From Solea solea (lineage: Eukaryota; Chordata; Actinopteri; Pleuronectiformes; Soleidae): a stretch of DNA of 64,000 nucleotides. Numbering within the stretch: the first letter of the stretch is position 1; each line of letters begins with the position of its first letter. The notes below the pieces were generated by a model, which was not told the origin of the DNA, ran no database searches, and was given only the letters and a program-made list of their open reading frames with translations. The stretch covers positions 29,483,649-29,547,648 of the forward strand of contig NC_081142.1 in NCBI RefSeq assembly GCF_958295425.1. Direction: 5' to 3'. The position numbers and the translations under genes were made by a program. Positions 24,599 through 37,300 of the stretch are shown here, piece by piece.

Positions 24599-25190
24599 CA
24601 AACATTTATGACCTTCCCCAAAGTTTCATCTTGGAATGCCCATGGCATCCAATCAAATTCTTTTAGAGCCCAACAAATTAAATTCTTGTTGAAAACTGAC
24701 TTTGACATATTATGTTGTCAAGAACTGAGACTGAACACAAGTAAAGAGTAACGGTATCCAGCATGTGGAACAAAGGTCTAAGTGTAATTTCTATTGGCGA
24801 AAGTAAAGCTGATGGTGGGATCTTTTTTCTAAAACTGGTGATGTCACTATTATTCGTAAAACGAATGATTTCCTAATTTAATTCCTTGTAGATTGCTCAT
24901 GTTGGATTGTTTTTACCGAGGAGAAAAAATACGAACGATACACGTGTACACCTCTCATGAGAGAACAAACATTTTTCAACTTTTTAAAAGACTTAAAGAA
25001 CCCCTATTGGTCGGATACAAAATTATTTTATGTGGCGACTTTAACACTGTCATCGATGTAAACGACAGAGTGAGCTCTAAAGTCTTGAAACTCAGCTCTG
25101 ATGGTAATCGCTTGACTCAATTCAATTCTTATGTAGACTAATTGTGATCTTAACAAGTCCTGGCAAATTAAAGTAGGCACAAGCACCATG
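24599..25190 (+). pseudogene. Decayed L1/Tx1-type endonuclease domain
   Basis: The plus strand encodes the start of an APE-type LINE endonuclease: SSWNAHGIQSNSFRAQQIKF, then TDFDILCCQEL, frameshifts and stops, then LLMLDCFYRGEKIRTIHVYT, SHERTNIFQLFKRL and ILCGDFNTVIDVNDR. The WN-G, QE and GDFN motifs are typical of the family. The domain ends after NSYVD, with no RT following. Together with the minus-strand ORF2 tail beside it, this may be one insertion with an inverted 5' part. Confidence 0.75.
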
Positions 25191-25756
25191 ACGTCCAAGC
25201 TGAAGCAGCATCCTGCAATTTGTCTTCTTATGTCATCACTTTTTTTCAAAGGATGTATGTTACAGTATTTTAAATAAAATACACATAATGGAAATATATT
25301 GGTACAAAATCTGAAGGAATTTTTCATCATCTCCAGAAAAGAGCATATTTCGTATTTTAAATATGTATTTTTTTTAATACATGTATCAGAAATACTTCCC
25401 ATCCCTGCTTAGAGACATTACGTGAAGGTTGAAAATTGTGTTGCTTTAAATAAAACCCATAACATGAGAATGTGCTTAAATTGAAGCACAATATATAATG
25501 ATTATGTATAGAAAATGCACTCTGATTTTCGCAGTTGAAGCACAAGAATCTGGATCTTTACAAAACAAATGTTATCTATCCGCAATTCCTATACTCCTAT
25601 TCCAAATATGTTTGTGATTTAAACAGCATTTGTCTAGTGTAACATTAGTGATACTTTTGCAGTAGTATATTTATTGTGAGACACAATTATACATTTTTCC
25701 CAAATCTGTCCATGCCTCATCCATCTCTTCCTCTCCCTTCTTGTCTTCCTCCTCAG
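25191..25756. other. Unassigned stretch upstream of exon
   Basis: No gene is visible. About 25,340-25,415 contains TACATGTATCAGAAATAC followed by TTCCCATCCCTGC, which resembles the end of a fish hAT-type non-autonomous element, but I cannot place both ends. The last bases form a pyrimidine-rich acceptor (CTTCCTCCTCAG). Confidence 0.4.
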
Positions 25757-25912
25757 CACATGGAGAAGATCTCCATGCTGGCTTTCCATCCAGTTAAGAT
25801 GCACAGCTGCTATGAGAAGGTGGTGAACCTGAGCCTTGAGGGTCTGCAGCAACAGTTTGACGTGAGCAGCCCGTCAGTGTTTGTCCAAAGGGCCCAGATC
25901 CCCATGAGAGAG
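25757..25912 (+). CDS. Niban2-like exon, copy 1 (partial gene)
   Basis: This exon of 52 codons in phase 0 follows a TTCCTCCTCAG acceptor and precedes a GAG/GTGAAA donor. It encodes HMEKISMLAFHPVKMHSCYE, then LSLEGLQQQFDVSSPSVFVQ and RAQIPMRE. As I recall the family, this matches the conserved central region of Niban proteins (FAM129), closest to NIBAN2. Those are PH-domain cytosolic and junctional proteins linked to apoptosis and stress control. No stop or frameshift is present. The upstream exons are not visible, so this is a gene fragment inside the cassette, either a partial pseudogene or part of a gene extending outside. It is identical in the second cassette. Confidence 0.75.
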
Positions 25913-26336
25913 GTGAAACCTCAACTACTGACTAACCAGTCTGATATAGGTTATTGGTTAACTGGTTAACACAATGGGAAGTTTCTATGAGAGCTAATCA
26001 TTTTATTGACACTCATTATATTGCTTGATCATTTTCCTACACTGTAGCTCCTGTTTGACTAGAGTTTGTCAAATAGTTGAATGATGAGGTTCTGACTGTG
26101 GCATTGATCAAGGACACAGTAGAACTAAAGGCGAACATCTTTTGGCGGTTTGATAACTCAGTGGACAGTTAAACAGTTAAACATGCCACAATACAGACTG
26201 TGGACCTGGGTCCACATGTGATAAATAACATTATCACATTATTTCATGGGATATTCCTATATGAGTCAGTTTGTCTGGTGTTACATGCATGTATGTCACA
26301 AAGTTAGGTACAAAACTACAAATTGTGTTTTACTAG
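25913..26336 (+). other. Putative Niban intron, copy 1
   Basis: It runs from GTGAAA to ACTAG and separates the two exons. The roughly eight codons that Niban2 proteins have here (my recollection of the family, around QMDNAVYT) are not seen at either exon edge, so a micro-exon in this intron or a deletion is possible. Confidence 0.55.
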
Positions 26337-26429
26337 ATGTTTGAGCAGATCCTTCATCAGAGTCTCGAGTCTCAGGGTACAGAGGAGCTGTGTAAGATCA
26401 TCCAGCACTGCCAGGACAGAGTCATTAAG
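26337..26429 (+). CDS. Niban2-like following exon, copy 1
   Basis: This exon of 31 codons in phase 0 runs from a TTTTACTAG acceptor to an AAG/GTAATA donor. It encodes MFEQILHQSLESQGTEELCK and IIQHCQDRVIK. It aligns with the Niban segment that follows the previous exon (FE-LLHQ and EELCK-IQ motifs) and the order is collinear. The next family exon (expected KYDYDSS... type) is not seen before the A' array begins at 28,390, so the gene is cut off on this side. Confidence 0.72.
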
Positions 26430-27371
26430 GTAATACACAAAGAAAACAGGCTTGTGCATCAAATTATTGCATCACATCTACATTAATATCTAATAATATT
26501 ACACCTGGCATACTCCAGCCCTGGGAGTGAAACTTTTGGTCTGGCCTTGTTTTAGTGTTAAGGAAAATTCAGGTTCAACTTTATCAATTTATTAATTTTT
26601 GAGCAAGAGTCCAGGATACCGGGCTATTGCCCAGCTTAATCCCTTCTGTGCATCTTCCTCTGATATTTTCAAGCCTCAACTTGCCAGCTCCATGTTTATT
26701 TTTATTATATCAGAAAGTATGAGTGTGTGGATGAGCTAACTCATGCTTTTGAAGCATGATGATGGTCGCCACAGCGGTCGTCTTCCAGATAGAGATTAGA
26801 TAGAAAATAAAAACTCCAAACTCAAGGAATAAACACTTGACTTTTGCGAGAACAGGTGAACGTCACATAGTGTACCCTGAGACATTATTGCTCTGGACCA
26901 TAATCAAGTGGACTGATAAGAGATTACCGGCATCTTGTGAAATGTGCCAGTACACAAATAAAAGTGCCGTTTCTGTGTACTGGACAGTACCGGGCCACTT
27001 CTAGTTAATAATTGTACTGTAGTGACAGTGATGGTATTTTATGTACACTTAATGTCTCTTATGTGATGTTATTCTTTAACAAACAAGTGCACAATAAAAA
27101 TTCACTGGGAATTCTAAACAGCACATTGCTATTTATTCAATTATTATCGGAGTATTGATCAGTAATACAGTGAAAATGAGAGGAAATGTTTAAGGTGTGC
27201 GCCCCTAAATGTTCTGCTTGCTCTCCTAAAACATTCAGTTATAGGGGGGGCTACTGTGCTCCTAGTAAAAAGTTAGTCTGGTGCCCTGCATACATTGTTC
27301 TAAAGGGTTTATGGTCTTAGTTCCTCTTCAGTAGAGCTGCATGTCCACAATGTAAATTTAATTTTACATTT
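26430..27371. other. Unassigned stretch downstream of Niban exons
   Basis: No further exon or recognisable element is seen. Parts such as ACCGGGCTATTGCCCAGC and GTACCGGGCCACTTC look like old interspersed repeat, but I cannot name a family. Confidence 0.5.
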
Positions 27372-27412
27372 AAATGCAGAGCTGTCAGTGTGTGATTGAC
27401 AGCTCTGCATTT
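27372..27412. repeat. Perfect 16-bp inverted repeat, 9-nt loop
   Basis: AAATGCAGAGCTGTCA and its exact reverse complement are separated by GTGTGTGAT. A second short palindrome (AATGTAAA...TTTACATT) lies just upstream at about 27,350-27,371. It could be the core of a MITE, a cruciform-forming sequence or a small hairpin RNA. The second cassette preserves it exactly. Confidence 0.9.
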
Positions 27413-27674
27413 CATGTTTGCAAAGTTGCAGTTATAGGTGGATTTGTAGTGGACAAGCTATCAGTATCCATCCCTTCTCTTATAACTATGGTTGTTTCTG
27501 GTTTCAAAAACTAACATGGTGTTGCCCAAAATACTAAACTCCTACATTTAAACAGGGGAGTCTAGTGGCAACCCAAATAGTTGACACATCCCAACCTTAT
27601 GAGAACCTGCCTCTCAAAATGGGTTATGGATTCATATTTTATCTCTGACAAATGGAATGTGAACTATGATGAGG

Positions 27675-27785
27675 AAGGCATGACAATATTATAGCTATAT
27701 CATGACATGAGACAAGATATGATCTTAGAATTTTGATATTGTCATATCGTGATCGGGTATTTGTGATGAATTTTCCTGGTTTGAG
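27675..27785. mobile_element. Possible hAT-type MITE fragment
   Basis: The sequence ATCATGACATGAGACAAGAT followed by TTTTGATATTGTCATATCGT resembles an internal part of a widespread fish hAT-like non-autonomous repeat from memory. No terminal inverted repeats could be paired. Confidence 0.35.
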
Positions 27786-27791
27786 AATTTT

Positions 27792-28065
27792 GGAGAAAAT
27801 CAAGCTCAAAAGTCAAGATTTTGACAATTATTTTGCAACAATTTGTGACTTTGCACTGCCCTCTAGTGGCCTAATATGATTTCACATGAAATATGTCACC
27901 TGCTTTGCATGCTACAGCTCCTTATTTTTCCAGTGATCCCCTATATGTCCATATCTACTTTGGACTATAGGAGAAAGTCCATCTCAAATATGAATGCTGA
28001 CTGAATTCTATTGCAACCATTCCTGAATTTGCACTTCTCCCTACTGGCCGAAACGTGCATTTTTT
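27792..28065 (+). repeat. Diverged tandem duplication, 178-bp spacing
   Basis: GGAGAAAATCAAGCTCAAA...TGAC...TTGCAAC...TTGCACTGCCCT...TGGCC at 27,792 recurs at 27,970 as GGAGAAAGTCCATCTCAAA...TGAC...TTGCAAC...TTGCACTTCTCCCT...TGGCC. The ordered matches are clear, but the units are old and unrelated to A, B or C. Confidence 0.65.
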
Positions 28066-28200
28066 TTAAGGTGGAATCGAAACTTAATGAAAATCGGAAG
28101 CGAATGCTGAAGGTGGCCCTACAGCATCATCATGTCATTGTTCCCAATAGAACGAGTGCGCGAGTTTTTGTTTTTTTATGTTAATATAATGTCAATGTAT

Positions 28201-28298
28201 TAATGATATAAATATAATGATGGTGATGATAACAATAATAATATTAACAGCGATAATAATAATAATATTAATAATAATGATATGATTACAACAATAAT
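28201..28298. repeat. AAT-rich imperfect microsatellite
   Basis: This is an irregular run of AAT and GAT triplets that ends about 90 bp before the A' array. Frames through it give only isoleucine- and leucine-rich nonsense. Confidence 0.8.
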
Positions 28299-28389
28299 GT
28301 GTGCTGTGAAAGCAACATTTGTTGAAAAAAACATTGTAGAAATATTTTTTTGAAGTTTGATTATGACAAATAACCATACAGTTAACTGA

Positions 28390-31300
28390 ACAAATGAAAT
28401 GTACATCTTATAAGATATACTTCTGTACTCTCAGTGTTTGATTTTGCAATGATTTCACGGATGTGTTTTTCTATTGGTGTCTGTTTGTAAGCGCATTCTG
28501 CAGAGATATGGCTGTTTCCGGATTTTTTAAAATTTTTCTGCTGTCCCATAATATTAACCTCACAAATGAAGTTCACATCTTAAAAGATTTAGTTCTGTAC
28601 ACTCAGTGTTTGATTTTGCAAAGATTTAACTGTTGGGATGTGTTTTCTATTGGTGTCTGTTTGTGTGCGCATTCAGCTGAGATAAGGCTCTTCCGGATTT
28701 TTTTAATTTTTCTGCTGTCCCATAACATAAACCTCACAAATGAAGTTAAGAACTTAAAATATTTAGTTCTGTACCCTCAGTGTTTGATTTTGCAAAGATT
28801 TCACTGTTGGGATGTGTTTTTCTATTGGTGTCTGTTTGTGTGCGCATTCAGCTGAGATAAGGCTGTTTCCGGATTTTTTTCATTTTTCTACTTTCCCATA
28901 ATATAAACCTAACAAATGAACTTAACATCTTATAAGATATACTTCTTTACCCTCAGTGTTTAATTTTGCAAAGATGTCACTGTTTGGATGTGTTTTTCTA
29001 TTTTTGTCTGTTTGTGTGCGCATTCAGCTGAGATAAGGCTGTTTCCGGATTTTTTTAATTTTTCTGCTGTCCCATAACATAAACCTCACAAATGAAGTTA
29101 ACATCTTAAAAGATTTAGTTCTGTACCCTCAGTGTTTGATTTTGCAATGATTTCACTGTTTGGATGTGTTTTTCTACAAGTGTCTGTTTGTGTGCGCATT
29201 CAGCTGAGTTAAGGCTGTTTTCGGATTTTTTTCATTTTTCTACTTTCCCATAATATAAACCTAACAAATGAAGTTAACATCTTAAAAGATTTAGTTCTGT
29301 ACACTCACTGTTTGATTTTGCATTGATTTCACTGTTTGGATGTGTTTTTCTATTGGTGTCTGTTTGTGTGGGCATACAGCTGAGATAAGGCTGTTTTCGG
29401 ATTTTTTTCATTTTTCTACTTTCCCATAATATAAACCTAACAAATGAACTTAACATCTTATAAGATATACTTCTTTACCCTCAGTGTTTAATTTTGCAAA
29501 GATTTCACTGTTTGGATGTGTTTTTCTATTGGTGTCTGTTTGTGTGCGCATTCAGCTGAGATAAAGCTGTTTACGGATTTTTTTCATTTTTCTGCTGTCC
29601 CATAACATAAACCTCACAAATGAACTTAACATCTTATAAGATATACTTCTTTACCCTCAGTGTTTGCTTTTGCAATGATTTCACTGTTTGGATGTGTTTT
29701 TCTATTGAAGTCTGTTTGTGTGCGCATTCAGCTGAGATAAGGCTGTTTCCGGATTTTTTTAATTTTTCTTCTGTCCCATAACATAAACCTCACAAATGAA
29801 GTTAACATCTTAAAATATTTAGTTCTGTACCCTCAGTGTTTGATTTTGCAATGGTTTCACTGTTGGGATGTGTTTTTCTACAAGTGTCTGTTTGTGTGCG
29901 CATTCAGCTGAGATAAGGCTGTTTACGGATTTTTTAAATTTTTCTGCTGTCCCATAACATAAACCTCACAAATGAAGTTAACATCTTAAAAGATTTAGTT
30001 CTGTACACTCACTGTTTGATTTTGCAATGATTTCACTGTTTGGATGTGTTTTTCTATTGGTGTCTGTTTGTGTGCGCATTCAGCTGAGATAAGGCTGTTT
30101 ACGGATTTTTTTCATTTTTCTGCTGTCCCATAACATAAACCTCACAAATGAAGTTAACATCTTAAAATATTTAGTTCTGTACACTCACTGTTTGATTTTG
30201 CAATGATTTCACTGTTTGGATGTGTTTTTCTATTGGTGTCTGTTTTGTGTGCGCATTCAGCTGAGATAAGGCTGTTTACGGATTTTTTTAATTTTTCTGC
30301 TGTCCCATAACATAAACCTCACAAATGAAGTTAACATCTTAAAAGATTTAGTTCTGTACACTCACTGTTTGATTTTGCAATGATTTCACTGTTTGGATGT
30401 GTTTTTCTATTGGTGTCTGTTTGTGTGCGCATTCAGCTGAGATAAGGCTGTTTCCGGATTTTTTTCATTTTTCTGCTGTCCCATAACATAAACCTCACAA
30501 ATGAAGTTAACATCTTATAAGATATACTTCTTTACCCTCAGTGTTTGATTTTGCAATGATTTCACTGTTGGGATGTGTTTTTCTATTGGTGTCTGTTTGT
30601 GTGCGCATTCAGCTGAGATACGGCTGTTTCCGGATTTTTTTAATTTTTCTTCTGTCCCATAACATAAACCTCACAAATGAAGTTAACATCTTAAAATATT
30701 TAGTTCTGTATCCTCAGTGTTTGATTTTGCAATGGTTTCACTGTTGGGATGTGTTTTTCTACAAGTGTCTGTTTGTGTGCGCATTCAGCTGTGATAAGGC
30801 TGTTTACGGATTTTTTTAATTTTTCTGCTGTCCCATAACATAAACCTCACAAATGAAGTTAACATCTTAAAAGATTTAGTTATGTACACTCACTGTTTGA
30901 TTTTGCATTGATTTCACTGTTTGGATGTGTTTTTCTATTGGTGTCTGTTTGTGTGCGCATTCAGCTGAGATAAGGCTGTTTACGGATTTTTTTAATTTTT
31001 CTGCTGTCCCATAACATAAACCTCACAAATGAAGTTAACATCTTAAAAGATTTAGTTCTGTACACTCACTGTTTGATTTTGCAATGATTTCACTGTTTGG
31101 ATGTGTTTTTCTATTGGTGTCTGTTTGTGTGCGCATTCAGCTGAGATAAGGCTGTTTCCGGATTTTTTTCATTTTTCTGCTGTCCCATAACATAAACCTC
31201 ACAAATGAAGTTAACATCTTATAAGATATACTTCTTTACCCTCAGTGTTTGATTTTGCAATGATTTCACTGTTGGGATGTGTTTTTCTACAAGTGTCTGT

Positions 31301-34300
31301 TTGTGTGCGCATTCAGCTGAGATAAGGCTGTTTACGGATTTTTTTCATTTTTCTGCTGTCCCATAACATAAACCTCACAAATGAACTTAACATCTTATAA
31401 GATATACTTCTTTACCCTCAGTGTTTGATTTTGCAATAATTTCACTGTTTGGATGTGTTTTTCTATTGAAGTCTGTTTGTGTGCGCATTCAGCTGAGATA
31501 AGGCTGTTTCCGGATTTTTTAAATTTTTTTTCTGTCCCATAACATAAACCTCACAAATGAAGTTAACATCTTAAAATATTTAGTTCTGTATCCTCAGTGT
31601 TTGATTTTGCAATGATTTCACTGTTGGGATGTGTTTTTCTACAAGTGTCTGTTTGTGTGCGCATTCAGCTGAGATAAGGCTGTTTACGGATTTTTTTAAT
31701 TTTTCTGCTGTCCCATAACATAAACCTCACAAATGAAGTTAACATCTTAAAAGATTTAGTTCTGTACACTCACTGTTTGATTTTGCATTGATTTCACTGT
31801 TTGGATGTGTTTTTCTACAAGTGTCTGTTTGTGTGCGCATTCAGCTGAGATAAGGCTGTTTACGGATTTTTTTAATTTTTCTGCTGTCCCATAACATAAA
31901 CCTCACAAATGAAGTTAACATCTTAAAAGATTTAGTTCTGTACACTCACTGTTTGATTTTGCATTGATTTCACTGTTTGGATGTGTTTTTCTACAAGTGT
32001 CTGTTTGTGTGCGCATACAGCTGAGATAAGGCTGTTTTCGGATTTTTTTCATTTTTCTACTTTCCCATAATATAAACCTAACAAATGAACTTAACATCTT
32101 ATAAGATATACTTCTTTACCCTCAGTGTTTAATTTTGCAAAGATTTCACTGTTTGGATGTGTTTTCTATTGGTGTCTGTTTGTGTGCGCATTCAGCTGAG
32201 ATAAGGCTGTTTACGGATTTTTTTAATTTTTCTGCTGTCCCATAACATAAACCTCACAAATGAAGTTAACATCTTAAAAGGTTTAGTTCTGTACACTCAC
32301 TGTTTGATTTTGCAATGATTTCATTGTTTGGATGTGTTTTTCTATTGGTGTCTGTTTGTGTGCATATTCAGCTGAGATAAGGCTGTTTACGGATTTTTTT
32401 AATTTTTCTGCTGTCCCATAACATAAACCTAACAAATGAACTTAACATCTTATAAGATATACTTCTTTACCCTCAGTGTTTAATTTTGCAAAGATTTCAC
32501 TGTTTGGATGTGTTTTTCTACAAGTGTCTGTTTGTGTGCGCATTCAGCTGAGATAAGGCTGTTTCCGGATTTTTTTAATTTTTCTTCTGTCCCATAACAT
32601 AAACCTCACAAATGAAGTTAACATCTTAAAATATTTAGTTCTGTATCCTCAGTGTTTGATTTTGCAATGGTTTCACTGTTGGGATGTGTTTTTCTACAAG
32701 TGTCTGTTTGTGTGCGCATTCAGCTGAGATAAGGCTGTTTACGGATTTTTTTAATTTTTCTGCTGTACCATAACATAAACCTCACAAATGAAGTTAACAT
32801 CTTAAAAGATTTAGTTCTGTACACTCACTGTTTGATTTTGCATTGATTTCACTGTTTGGATGTGTTTTTCTACAAGTGTCTGTTTGTGTGCGCATACAGC
32901 TGAGATAAGGCTGTTTTCGGATTTTTTTCATTTTTCTACTTTCCCATAATATAAACCTAACAAATGAACTTAACATCTTATAAGATATACTTCTTTACCC
33001 TCAGTGTTTAATTTTGCAAAGATTTCACTGTTTGGATGTGTTTTCTATTGGTGTCTGTTTGTGTGCGCATTCAGCTGAGATAAGGCTGTTTCCGGATTTT
33101 TTTCATTTTTCTACTTTCCCATAATATAAACCTAACAAATGAACTTAACATCTTATAAGATATACTTCTCTACCCTCAGTGTTTAATTTTGCAAAGATTT
33201 CACTGTTTGAATGTGTTTTTCTATTGGTGTCTGTTTGTGTGCGCATTCAGCTGAGATAAGGCTGTTTCCGGATTTTTTTAATTTTTCTTCTGTCCCATAA
33301 CATAAACCTCACAAATGAAGTTAACATCTTAAAATATTTAGTTCTGTATCCTCAGTGTTTGATTTTGCAATGATTTCACTGTTGGGATGTGTTTTTCTAC
33401 AAGTGTCTGTTTGTGTGCGCATTCAGCTGAGATAAGGCTGTTTACGGATTTTTTTAATTTTTCTGCTGTCCCATAACATAAACCTCACAAATGAACTTAA
33501 CATCTTATAAGATATACTTCTTTACCCTCAGCGTTTGATTTTGCAATGATTTCACTGTTTGGATGTGTTTTTCTATTGAAGTCTGTTTGTGTGCGCATTC
33601 AGCTGAGATAAGGCTGTTTCCGGATTTTTTTAATTTTTCTACTTTCCCATAATATAAACCTAACAAATGAAGTTAACATCTTAAAAGATTTAGTTCTGTA
33701 CACTCACTGTTTGATTTTGCATTGATTTCACTGTTTGGATGTGTTTTTCTATTGGTGTCTGTTTGTGTGCGCATACAGCTGAGATAAGGCTGTTTTCGGA
33801 TTTTTTTCATTTTTCTACTTTCCCATAATATAAACCTAACAAATGAACTTAACATCTTATAAGATATACTTCTTTACCCTCAGTGTTTAATTTTGCAAAG
33901 ATTTCACTGTTTGGATGTGTTTTTCTATTGGTGTCTGTTTGTGTGCGCATTCAGCTGAGATAAAGCTGTTTACGGATTTTTTTCATTTTTCTGCTGTCCC
34001 ATAACATAAACCTCACAAATGAACTTAACATCTTATAAGATATACTTCTTTACCCTCAGTGTTTGCTTTTGCAATGATTTCACTGTTTGGATGTGTTTTT
34101 CTATTGAAGTCTGTTTGTGTGCGCATTCAGCTGAGATAAGGCTGTTTCCGGATTTTTTTAATTTTTCTTCTGTCCCATAACATAAACCTCACAAATGAAG
34201 TTAACATCTTAAAATATTTAGTTCTGTACCCTCAGTGTTTGATTTTGCAATGGTTTCACTGTTGGGATGTGTTTTTCTACAAGTGTCTGTTTGTGTGCGC

Positions 34301-37300
34301 ATTCAGCTGAGATAAGGCTGTTTACGGATTTTTTAAATTTTTCTGCTGTCCCATAACATAAACCTCACAAATGAAGTTAACATCTTAAAAGATTTAGTTC
34401 TGTACACTCACTGTTTGATTTTGCAATGATTTCACTGTTTGGATGTGTTTTTCTATTGGTGTCTGTTTGTGTGCGCATTCAGCTGAGATAAGGCTGTTTA
34501 CGGATTTTTTTCATTTTTCTGCTGTCCCATAACATAAACCTCACAAATGAAGTTAACATCTTAAAATATTTAGTTCTGTACACTCACTGTTTGATTTTGC
34601 AATGATTTCACTGTTTGGATGTGTTTTTCTATTGGTGTCTGTTTTGTGTGCGCATTCAGGTTAGATAAGGCTGTTTACGGATTTTTTTAATTTTTCTGCT
34701 GTCCCATAACATAAACCTCACAAATGAAGTTAACATCTTAAAAGATTTAGTTCTGTACACTCACTGTTTGATTTTGCAATGATTTCACTGTTTGGATGTG
34801 TTTTTCTATTGGTGTCTGTTTGTGTGCGCATTCAGCTGAGATAAGGCTGTTTCCGGATTTTTTTCATTTTTCTGCTGTCCCATAACATAAACCTCACAAA
34901 TGAACTTAACATCTTATAAGATATACTTCTTTACCCTCAGTGTTTGATTTTGCAATGATTTCACTGTTTGGATGTGTTTTTCTATTGAAGTCTGTTTGTG
35001 TGCGCATTCAGCTGAGATAAGGCTGTTTCCGGATTTTTTTAATTTTTTTTCTGTCCCATAACATAAACCTCACAAATGAAGTTAACATCTTAAAATATTT
35101 AGTTCTGTATCCTCAGTGTTTGATTTTGCAATGGTTTCACTGTTGGGATGTCTTTTTCTACAAGTGTCTGTTTGTGTGCGCATTCAGCTGAGATAAGGCT
35201 GTTTACGGATTTTTTTTAATTTTTCTGCTGTCCCATAACATAAACCTCACAAATGAAGTTAACATCTTAAAAGATTTAGTTCTGTACACTCACTGTTTGA
35301 TTTTGCATTGATTTCACTGTTTGGATGTGTTTTTCTACAAGTGTCTGTTTGTGTGCGCATACAGCTGAGATAAGGCTGTTTTCGGATTTTTTTCATTTTT
35401 CTACTTTCCCATAATATAAACCTAACAAATGAACTTAACATCTTATAAGATATACTTCTTTACCCTCAGTGTTTAATTTTGCAAAGATTTCACTGTTTGG
35501 ATGTGTTTTCTATTGGTGTCTGTTTGTGTGCGCATTCAGCTGAGATAAGGCTGTTTCCGGATTTTTTTCATTTTTCTACTTTCCCATAATATAAACCTAA
35601 CAAATGAACTTAACATCTTATAAGATATACTTCTTTACCCTCAGTGTTTAATTTTGCAAAGATTTCACTGTTTGGATGTGTTTTTCTATTGGTGTCTGTT
35701 TGTGTGCGCATTCAGCTGAGATAAAGCTGTTTACGGATTTTTTTCATTTTTCTGCTGTCCCATAACATAAACCTCACAAATGAACTTAACATCTTATAAG
35801 ATATACTTCTTTACCCTCAGTGTTTGCTTTTGCAATGATTTCACTGTTTGGATGTGTTTTTCTATTGAAGTCTGTTTGTGTGCGCATTCAGCTGAGATAA
35901 GGCTGTTTCCGGATTTTTTTAATTTTTCTTCTGTCCCATAACATAAACCTCACAAATGAAGTTAACATCTTAAAATATTTAGTTCTGTACCCTCAGTGTT
36001 TGATTTTGCAATGGTTTCACTGTTGGGATGTGTTTTTCTACAAGTGTCTGTTTGTGTGCGCATTCAGCTGAGATAAGGCTGTTTACGGATTTTTTAAATT
36101 TTTCTGCTGTCCCATAACATAAACCTCACAAATGAAGTTAACATCTTAAAAGATTTAGTTCTGTACACTCACTGTTTGATTTTGCAATGATTTCACTGTT
36201 TGGATGTGTTTTTCTATTGGTGTCTGTTTGTGTGCGCATTCAGCTGAGATAAGGCTGTTTACGGATTTTTTTCATTTTTCTGCTGTCCCATAACATAAAC
36301 CTCACAAATGAAGTTAACATCTTAAAATATTTAGTTCTGTACACTCACTGTTTGATTTTGCAATGATTTCACTGTTTGGATGTGTTTTTCTATTGGTGTC
36401 TGTTTTGTGTGCGCATTCAGCTGAGATAAGGCTGTTTACGGATTTTTTTAATTTTTCTGCTGTCCCATAACATAAACCTCACAAATGAAGTTAACATCTT
36501 AAAAGATTTAGTTCTGTACACTCACTGTTTGATTTTGCAATGATTTCACTGTTTGGATGTGTTTTTCTATTGGTGTCTGTTTGTGTGCGCATTCAGCTGA
36601 GATAAGGCTGTTTACGGATTTTTTTCATTTTTCTGCTGTCCCATAACATAAACCTCACAAATGAAGTTAACATCTTAAAATATTTAGTTCTGTACACTCA
36701 CTGTTTGATTTTGCAATGATTTCACTGTTTGGATGTGTTTTTCTATTGGTGTCTGTTTTGTGTGCGCATTCAGGTTAGATAAGGCTGTTTACGGATTTTT
36801 TTAATTTTTCTGCTGTCCCATAACATAAACCTCACAAATGAAGTTAACATCTTAAAAGATTTAGTTCTGTATCCTCAGTGTTTGATTTTGCAATGGTTTC
36901 ACTGTTGGGATGTCTTTTTCTACAAGTGTCTGTTTGTGTGCGCATTCAGCTGAGATAAGGCTGTTTACGGATTTTTTTTAATTTTTCTGCTGTCCCATAA
37001 CATAAACCTCACAAATGAAGTTAACATCTTAAAATATTTAGTTCTGTATCCTCAGTGTTTGATTTTGCAATGGTTTCACTGTTGGGATGTCTTTTTCTAC
37101 AAGTGTCTGTTTGTGTGCGCATTCAGCTGAGATAAGGCTGTTTACGGATTTTTTTTAATTTTTCTGCTGTCCCATAACATAAACCTCACAAATGAAGTTA
37201 ACATCTTAAAAGATTTAGTTCTGTACACTCACTGTTTGATTTTGCATTGATTTCACTGTTTGGATGTGTTTTTCTACAAGTGTCTGTTTGTGTGCGCATA

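Larger units (their letters stand above)
20806..28389. repeat. Cassette copy 1 of a 36-kb macro-repeat
   Basis: This mostly unique-looking 7.6-kb block lies between satellite arrays. It recurs from 57,120 to the window end at an offset of 36,314 to 36,322 bp. By eye I see about fifteen single-base differences, a few 1-bp indels and one 30-bp replaced patch over some 6.9 kb. It holds a Tc1 end, inverted A' satellite, L1 pieces, two Niban-like exons and a hairpin. A recent tandem duplication, or two alleles joined by the assembler, would both give this pattern. Confidence 0.93.
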
